Position numbers and translations under genes: made by a program | The notes under the pieces: model-generated | What the model was told of the DNA's origin: nothing | Database searches by the model: none | Seen by the model: only the letters and a program-made list of their open reading frames with translations | In this document: one piece after another, positions 21,070 through 31,852 of the stretch | How positions within the stretch are numbered: the first letter of the stretch is position 1 | Layout: the number at the start of each line of letters is the position of its first letter | Origin: Chara braunii | Taxonomy: Eukaryota; Streptophyta; Charophyceae; Charales; Characeae | DNA length: 38,013 nt | Direction of reading: 5' to 3' | Assembly (NCBI GenBank): GCA_003427395.1 | Contig: BFEA01000126.1 | Coordinates: 1,910,652 to 1,948,664 of the forward strand

Positions 21070-23524
21070 TCTCCACTCTGGTTTTTGAACGAGAATCTGA
21101 AGGTCTACGTGACATGTGGGGACAGTGCGTTAAGTAGTGGTACCCCTTGCACCTCAAGCAGACTCCGTTGTCCTTCCTCTTCCTCCATACTCCCTCCTGG
21201 ATCCTAAGTGCATGTCATGGGAAGGTGGAAGCATCAAGGGGATCAACTGACCAATAGACGTCTCGTGGCAATGGTATTCTCTGGGCCGTAGGAGAAGAGG
21301 CACGTCCCTTTCCTTTCCCCTTGCTGCTGGTTGGTGGTCTCTGGGTCGGGGCCTTTCCCTTTGCAAGGCCCATCAGAGCATTACCCAGACCAAGAACAAC
21401 CGAATCTGCAGTAGAAGACGAGAGAGTCTCATATGGAGGGCTCCCACTCTGAAAAATTGTCTCATCTTCTTAACTTGAGGCTGCAGCAAAGAAAGCACCC
21501 TTCCTCTTTCTCCTGCCCTTTGAGGAGGGTCTCTTCCTCCCTCAGAAGGGGCTTTCGGGACATGGAGTTTCGACTCCAAGTCCAGGACTGCTCTGCCAAA
21601 GGACCGCCAGTCCTTATGGCCTTGGGAAAACAAAGCAACCTGGTAATCTCCAGGCGCTGCTCTCAGAAAATGAATGAGCTAGTCCTGCTCACTCGTCTCC
21701 AACCCAGGAGTCAATGTCAGATTCTCAAAGGTAGAGTACAACTTAGACAAGGAGCCATCCCATTTCTTTTGGCCCAGGCGGACAATTTTGCCTGCTGCTT
21801 TCCTGACCTGCTCCTTGTCCGCAAACTAGTCATTCAGAGTTTGTAGAGAACCAATCACCCCCAGTTTTTGCGCCCACTCAAACATATTCAATCCTTGCTT
21901 GCTGGAGGTGGAGGCGCACCATTTCAGTACAGTCCTCTTCAAGCGAGTAAGGATTGGGCTCACCCTCACATCCTCATCACATTTGAACCCACTCAGGTAG
22001 GTTCTTTGTGCAGTGACCCAATATGAAACATCCAGCTTAGGATCCTCTCCAGAGAACATAGGTGGAGGGGTCAGCTTGGGCCGCTACAAGTCAAATGGAC
22101 CTTGTGAAGAGGTTGTTGATTTTGGTGTAGAGGTTGGGGATGTAGGTCTGGGTTGTGGGACTTTCTGGGGGCTTCCCTTACGGCTCTCAGAAGGCACAGG
22201 GATCTGCAAGGGTCTGGGGATCTGCAGCTATGAAACCACGTGCTGATTGAGCGTGTCGTCAGCGCTGAAGTTTTCGAGCGCCGCTCAATCCCGCGCTCAA
22301 AGCGCCTTGAGCAGGGTTTGAGCGGCCGTGGGGATATTTTTGTTTCAGGGAAAAATGCTAAAAAAACAAAACAGAAAATATAGGGTTGTAGATCTTTTTG
22401 AGATCTACAACCCTATGTTTTTTTTTTTTTTTCCTGAAGTTTCGCTATATTTTTAAAAAATCAATAACTTAAAAACAAAAAATGAAATGGGTGAGTTTTT
22501 CTTTTTTTTTCACGGAGATTGTTTGGTGGGTAACCAATAAACAAAAAATAAATAAATAAATATAAGGTAGTAGATCTTTTGGAGATCTACAACCCCATTC
22601 CTAATTTATATTTTTAAAGTTCATACGCATTTTAAAAAAAATAAAAAACACAAAAACCAGAAAAGAAACAAAACACACTCATAGACAACCGCCCTCACAA
22701 ACACACACACGTACACACACACACACATACACACACATAGACAACCCCCCCCACAAACACGCACATGTAGGCACACACAAACACACGCTCACACACACAC
22801 TCGCACACACACACATAAACACAAACACAAACACACATGTGCACACACACACACACATGCACACACACACACATGCGCGCACCCCCCCCCCCCCCCCCCC
22901 CCCCCCCCAACCAACCAACCTTCCCCCGCACATAAAATCACCCCTACCTCCCTATTCTTTTCTCCTGCGCAGCCCTCCCTATAACATCCCCTGCACTCGC
23001 GCAACCCCCTCAGGTGCACACGTTGTTGCTGTTCTTTTTTGTTTTTTTAAGCGCTTTGAACGCTTTGAGCGGGGGGAGGGGGGGGGGGGGCATAAAGCGC
23101 GTGCGCTCATACGGTTTTATATATCTGCAAATGTGCAAAAATATAATCCAGTTTGGAGGAGATCCCATCCAACTTTTTAAAAAGCTTAGAATGGCTGTTC
23201 TCCAGATTGGTGATCCTGTCATCCCAGTTAGTAAAGTAGGACCTATTGATATCATCTTGCAAAAGGACGAACTCAGCCATGTCCTTGTTGTACTGACTGG
23301 AAGATCCACTCACCTTGATCTTCTTTATGTTTGCTATGAGAAGTTTCCACCTGGTCCCCTTTTCGTACGCCTCCTCTCTACACCTCTTCTCCTCTTTCAA
23401 CGCTTGTACCATTGCTGCTTGCTTTTCGAGTTTTGCCTCCTTAGCAAGCAGTTCCGCGTCCAGAGGGGAAAGAGGAAGCTGAGGCTTCTTCCTCAGAAGT
23501 CTCCGCCTTCTCAGTATCAGACAT
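21070..23524 (-). pseudogene. Ty3/gypsy element B: decayed gag with CCHC-like knuckle, split by a transposon
   Basis: gag encodes the particle protein. ATG at 23524 starts MSDTEKAETSEEEASA; a frameshift near 23465 leads to a coiled-coil stretch (AELLAKEAKLEKQAAMVQAL) that runs to 23130. An 896-bp insertion follows, and gag resumes in the same frame at 22219. A Pro/Ser-rich spacer precedes the capsid-like MFSGEDPKLDVSYWV (22059). Three in-frame TAG stops lie at 22086-22084, 21828-21826 and 21681-21679. After another frame change, a zinc knuckle CLRC-KGY-H-YLTH-C at 21160-21122 has spacing C-x2-C-x3-H-x4-C, one residue short of the usual C-x2-C-x4-H-x4-C. Confidence 0.82.
22227..23122. mobile_element. 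hAT-like non-autonomous DNA element inside element B gag
   Basis: An 896-bp block is flanked by direct repeats ATCTGCA (22220-22226 and 23123-23129), close to the 8-bp duplication of hAT elements. Removing the block and one repeat (903 bp) rejoins gag in frame. The ends are weak inverted repeats (TATGAAACC / TATAAAACC read inward). Both subterminal regions are rich in TTGAGCG/CGCTCAA motifs, as in hAT elements (22243-22335; 23050-23110). The interior holds two hairpins (22380-22416; 22570-22590), (CA)n (22690-22875), poly-C 22882-22908 and no transposase. Confidence 0.75.
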
Positions 23525-25005
23525 TGTGTAATCCCACAAAACAAACAAACAAAATAAAATAAGAAACAGAAGGGAGGGCAACAGGAATTGAGGTTTCCCT
23601 TTAGTACTAGCCCAATTGTTGTCACCTGACTGGAAGGAGAAGCTGGTTAGTATGAGCAAACAAGCGCTCAGTCTCTACAGAGTGCTCGAGGCTCAGGCGT
23701 CAATTTAGAGCACACTTAGCAAAAACCATTTCACGATTTTCCATTCACTGCCCTGGCACCCCAATTGAGTGCACTTACCTCAATTCCTATGTCAGTAAGT
23801 CATAGGATGCAATCAAGGACTGATCAGTGACATTAGTAATTAGATAGAGTGACTAATAGTGACTGACAGGTATCCACAAATAACCAAGATGTAACGATTT
23901 ACTGGGTGGTCTATTTTTAGACTTCCCCTACTGACTTTGTCACTTGATGACCCTGTATGCCATACTCGGGGTATGGCGAAGTACAAATTTCACTATAATT
24001 CAAAACATCAAATCTGATAGTGCAATTGCAGACACAAACTAAGTACTGAATTGCGATTTACCAAGGACAAACATGACTGAATTCTGACAGACATAACTAA
24101 AGTTATGACAAACCCTTGCCTGACCAAGCTTCAACTATGGCAACGCAGAATTCAGAATTCCCTTATCACTGACAGTATGACCCTGAACAATCCAATTCAT
24201 TGTACTGACTGAATCGCAATACTGTAAAGCAGTCATAGATGAAAGTTGAGTCAGAAGAGGGTCAAACAGGGTTAGTAGAAGTCAAAGAAGATAGGTGGGA
24301 GAAATTGGCTATGGCTGTCCCACAGTCAGAAATTCAATTTTCAACTGTCTACATACTGACAGGCCAAATTTCTCTAATATAAAAGTAGCCCTAGAATTGC
24401 CACACAAAGTAAAGTAAGGAACACACTTACTTCGGATACTTCTCTAGCGGGGATGATGAGAACTTGGCCATGGCTGTCTCCTCAAACCCATCTCGCCAGT
24501 TTCTTCACCAAACTGTTCCCAGTGTTCCCATGTACAAAATCCTCTAACATTTGGTAATCCTGTAGATCTTACTGTGGCGCTTCACCCCCAATTGACAAAT
24601 TCAATGAATCTGAACTCCCAGACACCAAGAACTGCGAACTCAATGCAACGCTGCTCCAACCTGCCTTGCGCTACTTGGGAATTGGGGATCCTCACCCAAT
24701 CCCTAAATTGCAACTCTTTGGGGATCACTTCCTTGCACATCGCCAGTACGAGATGAATTGCCAGGCTAAAAATAACCTCCTCAGGGCCTCCTAGGCCTCT
24801 GAGTCATAATCACCACTCACTTTTGTACTTCCCTGAGCAAAAGTGAGTCACCCTTTGTCCAATCCTTCTCACCACATGCTTGTCACTACCACCCTCAATG
24901 TCGCCAACACAAAAGATGACAAATCGCCATGAGATTCAACTCCAATGTCTCGCCAGATGGTGATAGTTGCTCTAACTCATCTTTGCGTCATTGACTAGAT
25001 CTAAT
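23525..25005 (-). other. Untranslated leader of Ty3/gypsy element B
   Basis: About 1.5 kb between primer-binding site and gag ATG with no supportable ORF. On the element's strand AGGTAAGT at 23780-23773 is a perfect 5' splice-site consensus, and a T-rich tract lies just before the gag ATG (23570-23540). A spliced leader is therefore possible but unproven. Confidence 0.6.
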
Positions 25006-25018
25006 CGCTCTGATACCA
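25006..25018 (-). other. Primer-binding site of element B (initiator tRNA-Met)
   Basis: TGGTATCAGAGCG on the minus strand, 4 bp inside the LTR end, matches the plant retrotransposon primer-binding site complementary to initiator tRNA-Met 3' end (TGGTATCAGAGC). Confidence 0.9.
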
Positions 25019-25022
25019 ATCA

Positions 25023-26249
25023 TGTTATGAACTTGGTTGCTTGTTGTCAGAAGACCAACACTCGCTCACATCGACTCCCATGCATGCCCATACATACACG
25101 GAAGGAAGGGGAGAGGATAGGAGTATCACACCGCAAGGAGAGAGAAACACAGTGGACGACTTGACCATGCGACATAACCGAACACACTGAAAGTGCAGTT
25201 CGCCCCACAAAATCCCCACAACCAATGACAAAGGAAAGTCGAGTAGATCACATCCGAAGAACAATGAAACAAAGATATTTCTCACACAGTATCCACACTG
25301 TTCATTAAAATCAAAGAATCGTTTTTGCCAAAATAGTCTCAGAAACATGGTGTGTTGCTCAAGAATGTGCAGCGCTTCTTCCCCAACCCAGAGTAACCGC
25401 TATCCACTACCCTAAAACCCCTGAAACAACCAGTGCCACACAGATATTGCCTCTAGAGGGAAGCGCCACCCTGAAACGGACCCCTGAGGGCAAGCGCCTC
25501 TCAGAGGATAAAGAAGAAGAACAACGCCACAGTCTTTGATGAAGATTAAGTGCCAAATGACTTCACACGTGAAGATCTGCAGCACCGCCACCTTTCTTGA
25601 CAAAGAAGATCCCTGAGGCTATAAGTTGGTGCTATGGCTGCAGCGCCACCACCCCGAACCCTCTAGCAGACCTCCGATAGCCCACACCTCTGAGCAGCAC
25701 CACGTGCTGCCAGAGAAGGATCCAGCTATGACCGACCCTTCGAGGGTCTGGATATGTGTGTCTTCTCCAATGCTGAAGCTGTCACCACTCCAGTTCACGC
25801 ATTGCGCCGTCGCGATCTAATCCTTTTCTGCGCCGAGTTTGTCAATCGTCAAAAAGCCCCGAACAGACTCCCTCATTCTATTAATAGATCTACTCTAGCC
25901 TAGACTCGACCTAGACCAAACCTACTAGACCCATCGGTACCGTTTCAGTTTCGGCCTCTGGGGCCTCTCCTTACCTGGCTATAGGCTATAGGACCAATCT
26001 ATCAGCATAGGCCCTTAGCTTTGTCTGTCCATGTGGTAGCCCATGCTTGCTATTCGCAGTTAGGGCGACTACAGGGAAATAGGATTAGTGTCAGTCTGTT
26101 AGTTTTCCGAATTTGCAGATATGTCCCTCGCATATTTCCCCACAGGCTAGTTTCCCGGTTAGTATATGGCAGAAACAAACTTACAAATCCGTCCTACTTA
26201 TGTTACAACCTCAATTCGACGGGCCGAAGGCTGCAGAATCAGCAAGTCA
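25023..26249 (-). mobile_element. 5' LTR of Ty3/gypsy element B
   Basis: 1227 bp from TGACTTGCTG (26249) to GTTCATAACA (25023), followed by the primer-binding site. It is the inverted counterpart of 12466-13723. All ORFs within it are shadows. Confidence 0.88.
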
Positions 26250-26546
26250 ATGCATGGTAGTCCTAGCACCACCTGCCATTTCGAAATAGTAGGCGGATCC
26301 CCGAAAGACACCGCGCCATAACGGCCATGTCCCAAAAAAATGACAAGGAACTGTACTGGAACATACTTTTCGTTTAATTTGAAATATTTTTGCTCGGGCG
26401 ACGAAATTGAACAAGGATGTTTATGCATCTTTTTGTCTGATTTTTCAAATTTGTTGTGCATAACTTAGTGTTAATGAATACTGCCTTCAATCAAGGAACC
26501 CAAGCAAGAAAGAAGACAAACCTGCATTTCTCTTTCTAACATAAAA
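26250..26546. other. Spacer between elements B and C, carrying one arm of an inverted repeat
   Basis: 26365-26418 is an inverted copy of 34126-34179 (ACTTTTCGTTTAATTTGAAA / rc ACTTTTCGTTAAAATTTGAA), so the two arms flank element C. No gene. Confidence 0.75.
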
Positions 26547-27512
26547 TGCAATCAGACTCGCTTTCTCTTCCACTTCATATACATGCAAACAAATGGCGAT
26601 TCACATTAGCGCAGAGTGCCCACTCAAAGCTTAGAGATATGGACAACAATAACACTGTTCAGGTGCAAAAACGCTTCAATCGACTATGGCGCATCAGCGC
26701 CTACTTAACCCAAGTCTTGTCACCGTGTCCCACGCCACCCTTACACACACTCAACTCTTCTCTACTGCGGATCACCCTGAATACTCCCACGCACACTCAC
26801 TCCGCCTATCTTACTGCTATCGCGGCTATGGCCGCTCTACCCCTACTGACTATGGCTAGAATCCCACTCTTCAGCCCACTTCAACTTCGGGCAACCTGCA
26901 GACCACCTTCGCACAAGACGCTGTAGCAACGCTTCCTCATGGCTTACACAACGAATGAATGAATGGCTGGGCGCTGCCTCTTGATTTATACTTTTGTAAC
27001 TCGTTGGTCTGCCCCCTTTCCCACCGGCTCATGGTGCACACAGTCCCTCATGGTACTTGCTCGACTGGGCTGTGACTGACTCGACCGGTACCGCTGACTG
27101 CACGGGATTGCACTGCCGACTCAATGGAATCGCACTGCAAACTCAATGCTGTTGGGCTCACCACTTGCCCACTTGCCCCTGGCTAAACGTGAAACAACTT
27201 CGAAATGCCACTTTCGAACCTTTCGGAAGTCTGTGGACTTGGCCTTTCTAGGACTGTAGCAACTACGACCTTGACCTTTCAAAACATCTACAACTATGAC
27301 CCCTACTAAGCTTTGACCCCTACTCGACATACCTACTGATCGAACCCCTACAACTACACAGACCTACTACAGACATCAAACAACTACCAAAATACAGGTC
27401 ACGGGTTCAAACACTCGGGGGTCAACTCGATACTGTACATGGGCAAGGTAAGGTCTGGGGATCGAACTCTAGTGCCCGCATCTGTGACTGTAGAAAGGTG
27501 AAAACCGTTTCA
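26547..27512 (-). mobile_element. 3' LTR of element C
   Basis: 966 bp, TGAAACGGTTTTCACC at 27512 to GATTGCA at 26547. It aligns end to end with the LTR at 33079-34043. Many differences are CAG (right copy) to CAA (this copy). Confidence 0.9.
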
Positions 27513-27550
27513 CTCCGGCCGGCCTAAATTCAAGGTCCTCCGATAATACT

Positions 27551-27977
27551 TTAGTCTAAGGCAGGACCTTTACCCTTCTTATCTCTTTCGTAGGCTCGAA
27601 CTATATCGAGAAGAGATGGACTGAGCCTAATCCAACCTTTCTCAAGGAGCTCGTCTAACTGCTTACGCAGCTCCTCTAACTCCCTTGGGGACATTCTATA
27701 AATCGCTCCCTTAGGAGTCCTACTGCTAGTGCGATGCTGGATCGATCGTGTCACTACTCTTGTAGGCGGCTTAACAAGATTTGTATATTCTTCCAGCAAC
27801 TTGGCAATAGCAGGGTCTATGGGTGTCTCCTCCTTAGGCTCTGTGGCTGGCCTCACGTAGGTTACAAATACATGTTCTTCTAATTGCTCCTTCTTCACTA
27901 AACACGTGAATGGGGGAGCATTGAGGCAGCAATGTGCCAGGGTGTTGTCTACTCCAGACACGTGAAACAGGCAAACA
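27551..27977 (-). pseudogene. Element C: reverse-transcriptase N-terminal stub joined to a pol C-terminal end
   Basis: The frame opens with VSGVDNTLAH, then the spacer before RT, TPKGAIYRMSPRELEELRK and LLEKGWIRLSPS, which is the first RT block of Ty3/gypsy elements. Directly after it comes LLDIVRAYERDKKGKGPALD and a stop, with no palm motifs. The catalytic RT, RNase H and integrase have been removed by an internal deletion. Confidence 0.8.
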
Positions 27978-27984
27978 GTCTTAA

Positions 27985-28517
27985 ACCACCAGTACCTCTA
28001 CCAGTGTTGGGAAATTACAATGTAATGGTCTGTCCCCGAAGAAATCGGTGGTGGTGCCCAGGGTCGGCGAGTCCCATAAATCTTAGTTTTCTTTTGCTTG
28101 CGCGTGAAAGGAAAGGAAAAAAAAAAAACTTATGCACTGCAATGATGTCGTGCGGCGTAGTCTAGGAGGCTGTGCTCACAGTCTTCCTCTACAGAATGCA
28201 TCCTACAGCAAAGACGATCACATTCTGAAACTTGTTTTCTTTTTTTATTTCTCGTTTGTTTATTACGAGTCCCCTGCCAACGAGGCAGGGCGAAATCCGT
28301 GATCTGAAATGACCGTGTTTCCTCAGAGGATTGTAACCCTGATGTATCCAACCATTTTCATGGGCGAAAGCGTGTTTCCAAATTTTTTTTTTTTTTCTTC
28401 TGTTTCTAGAATCTAACAACCTGAATCCGTGATCTGCTCGGGCTGTGTTTCCTCAGAGGATTGTAACCCTCGTCACACTGGCACTTAGAGGAACGTATTT
28501 TCACGGTGGAATACGTG

Positions 28518-28562
<45 letters not shown>

Positions 28563-29328
28563 GTTTTTTGGAATCTGACAACCTGGTCACGGGGCTGAGA
28601 TGCCCTCAATGAGAGCACGCTCACACTACCACTTCCAAGAATGTATACAACTGCAATCAATGCCAGACATTGTTTCCTTTTCTTTTTTTACGAGTTCACG
28701 ACCGCAACATTTTTTTCTTTTTTTTTTTTTTGTTCTTTCCGTGAGAGTACCAGAAAGAAAACGAAGTGGTTCCCAGGCTCGACAAACTCGGAGCGCAGTG
28801 AAATTCAGGGTCAGCAAAAACAGGCTCGGTTTTACGGACCCCGCCAGAGCTCGATCCCTGGTCTATCTTTTTGCTATTTAGGCTGCATCCCGTTTTCGGC
28901 CTGGAACCCTTTTTCGAAACCCCTCCTTTGGTACCGTAGGATTTAGGACAACTAGCGCCATGCTGCAATTCGGGCGCCACTTTCAAATACCACATTTTTC
29001 AGTTCTGCCCTCGGGGCCTTTGCAGAAATGCCCCTGGTACCGTACGTGTCACCGGTACTTATACCGGCTCCCCATACGGTACGGGGACCAGTCTGGTACC
29101 AGTTTTCAGCCGCTGTACTCGTACTCAGTGTGACTTGCTCTTGTTCAGCATTCGAAATCCAAGACTTCGACTTTGTGTCCTTGCCACCGTGTCTGCGTCC
29201 GGCCCTAAGTCGTGTCGAGTGAGTGAGTGTGTGTGTGTGCTTTCACTCTCTCCCTCTCTCTCTCCTCTCCCTCGGCTCTCCCTGTCTCCCTCAGCCTCAC
29301 GCTCGTTACACTCGGAGGTACTGGTGGT
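27985..29328. mobile_element. TTAA-flanked inverted-repeat element inside element C
   Basis: TTAA at 27981-27984 and 29329-29332 flank a 1344-bp block whose ends are perfect inverted repeats ACCACCAGTACCTC (27985-27998; 29315-29328). It lies between protease and RT of element C; taking it out rejoins the two with a 1-nt frame offset, in line with the decay elsewhere. TTAA duplication is the piggyBac hallmark, though the end sequence is not the usual CCY start. CAGTGTTGGGAAATTAC just inside the left end recalls a hAT terminus. Interior: direct repeat CCTCAGAGGATTGTAACCCT (28320 and 28450), T41 at 28520-28560, no transposase. Confidence 0.68.
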
Positions 29329-29690
29329 TTAACTTCCCTGTGCGACTAGGGAGCCTACACTCGTGCTCTCTCAAATGAAGTGTGGCCCCTGCTGCCTCCC
29401 CCCAATCCATTCCTAGGACTATATCAAAAGGAAGGCTATCCTCTACGAGGAGAGTCGGGGAATGAAGAACTTTCTCCACTTTCCCATCTTTCTCTAGGCG
29501 AAAGTACACCTGGACTCCCTCAACGTAATCCTCGACTCGCATAATGCGATTGTCTACTAGGATACTGACTATATGGTCTGCTAACTTTTGGACTTTCATG
29601 TTTAGCTTTAACTTCTGTAGTGCTTTTCTACTGATGTAGCTGCTGGTGGGCCCACTGTCTATAAGGGGCCCTACTCTACCCCTGAAAATA
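29306..29690 (-). pseudogene. Element C: retropepsin-like protease
   Basis: The aspartic protease cuts the Gag-Pol polyprotein. Catalytic motif IDSGPTSSYIS is at about 29665-29630 (D-S-G, as in active enzymes), followed by KVQKLADHIVSI, LVEDSLPFDIVLGMDW (the late ILG-M-D-W block) and LHLREHECRL. The frame enters the TTAA element at 29328 and stops soon after. Upstream sequence has stops. Confidence 0.82.
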
Positions 29691-29987
29691 TCTACATCTA
29701 CTAAAACTAGCTATCCCTTTGCATCCTTCTTCGTCTTGGCCCAGCCAGACATCCTCTCCTTCAACTCTTCAGCCACGCCTGTGAGGGAAGTACCTACAGA
29801 GACTTGAACACAAGCAGTCCTGGACAACTATCTAGGTACTGGCCAACAACCTCTGCCATAGGCTCATGTGGTTTGGGAGTTCATTTATGGTGCGCAGACT
29901 CTTCTCCACATGGCTTAGGGGTAAGGGCAGTTGCGACCCCTACTGGCGGTTGCCTTTTGCTGCATATCGGGCTTCTCTATACTTCAG

Positions 29988-31827
29988 GCAGAACTTGATG
30001 ATATGACCAGGATCACCGCAATAGATGCACTGATCCTGATCAATTTGCCTTTGCCATACGGACTGCTCTAAGCCCAAATCTTCCCATGGCCTGCCTTGCG
30101 GCAAACCTAGATGCCATCCACCTCTTCTTGGAGGTGACCGATACGATCGTGAGAGATTTGGTGGGGGACCTTGACCCCTACCTCCCTCTTGGCGGTTTCC
30201 TCTGCCGCCAACCCCCTGAGCGCCCTGTCCTTGGCCATGTGAGGCCCCACCCCCTTGGCCCTGGCCTCCTCTTCCTTGCGGCCTCCCTCCAACCGTGACA
30301 GCAGCATAGGTTCCCCCTTGACCCCCACTACTGTCCTCCTCCTCCGGGCCCCACTCAATCTAGCTATACGGGACCTCATCTGTACCGCCTTCATAAAAAT
30401 CATATGATCCTTTCCCTTTACCTGCCCTGAGATGGTACGACCTTTCCACTGTTTACCTTTGTCTAAGTCCTTGTGCCAGAAACTGGAAACTGACATGGAC
30501 CGGGCCTCGAACAACACCACCTCTCTACTCAGCGTATCATCTGTCATGGTGGGATGTCAGCTCTTCTCAAAGAAGTGCCCACGTAGGGGCTCTGGCATGG
30601 CACAATAGAAGAGATTGACTAACTGGGGCTCACTGACCGCATGGTCTAGGAGGGCTGCAATCTCGTCCATTACGCCTTTGAGTGCTCTGGCACTCCTCCA
30701 CTAGCGTGAGTGGATAGTTTGCAGTTTGTCAGAGGCCTTGACGCCTCGCGTGACATCTGCAAATCGCTCCTTAAGGAGTCGAAAGAACTCAGGGAGAGGA
30801 GTGATCTTAGAATAGGCAACCATATTATTCTCGCATTGTGTAGCGCGGGCGAGCGATCTAGCGAAGCTGGCTGCTTCGTCCTTGAGGGCCTGGAAGGCAA
30901 TGAGGACTTGTTCCTCAGACACGATATGCTGTAAATAGACGTACGTGTTAACGTTCGCCTCCCAGTTATCGAAATTTTCTTCCTTTTTCCCACTGTAGGA
31001 TTCAAGAAACTTTATCTTAACGGGCTCCCTACGGGGACATACTTCCTCCTCCTTTGGAGTGACCAACTTTGCGCCTTCAATGGCGCCGGTGCAAAACTTC
31101 TTAGTGCCTTCTATCCTCGCCTTCATTTATGCACCCATGTGCAACATCATCTCGCGTGCAAAGTCTCTGAACCCAAACGGATGGAATGTCAAGTGATATC
31201 TTGGGCTCGAGCAAGCTGATGTTGCTCGTCCCAAGCTCTAGCTAGGAGTTCTATATTTCTTGACATAACATCTAATTTTCCTTGCATATCTGCTTGCGCC
31301 TGCATCTCCTCCCTCTGCGCCTTTATCACCTCCAACTCCCTTGTCATTTTGTTCGCCTCATCCTGTTCGCCTCATCCATCCTCCTCTTCTTCTCCCCAGT
31401 GAGACAATTTTCGTTGTAGCTTCTTCTCCTCTTCTATAGTCTGACGTCTCAAAGGGTCTTTTTCTGCTTCCCACTCGCTAATTACAACTTCCTTCTCCTC
31501 TAGGGGAACATATAACATGGCCTCTTCCTTTTCTCCCAAAAATAAGTTAACTACCCACTCTGAGATCTTCTTCTCCATCCATGCATCCTCGTTCTTGGTG
31601 CCACTGGATTCCCCTCTCTGCCCTCCTTCTGACAAGGGCGCTTCCTTTTCCTCCTCTTCCATCTCTTCCTCGTCCACAACTTTCATCCTTTCTTCCTCCT
31701 CCTTCTTCAATCTCTCTATCTCTTCCTCCAACTTCTTCCTCTTCGCCACCTGCTCCTCCTGTAGGGCCAACTTTTTGGCATGTCTAGTTAATTCCTTCTT
31801 AGTCTCTTTCTCTTTTCTCTCTTGCAA
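29988..31827 (-). pseudogene. Element C: decayed gag with zinc knuckle
   Basis: 31827-31372 encodes a Glu/Lys-rich coiled coil (KKLEEEIERLKKEEEER). After a break, 31126-30701 encodes the capsid-like part (FLESYSGKKEENFDNWEANV, ITPLPEFFRLLKERFADV), ending at TAG 30703-30701. Homology continues in frame (VMDEIAALLDHAVSEPQLVN, PEPLRGHFFEKS) to TGA 30559-30557 and beyond (REVVLFEARSMSVSSFWHKD). A frameshift near 30400 leads to a Gly/Gln/Arg-rich linker and a canonical zinc knuckle CIYCGDPGHIIKFC (C-x2-C-x4-H-x4-C) at 30029-29988. Confidence 0.85.
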
Positions 31828-31852
31828 TACGACCGCGGCTTGCTCTTCCTAA

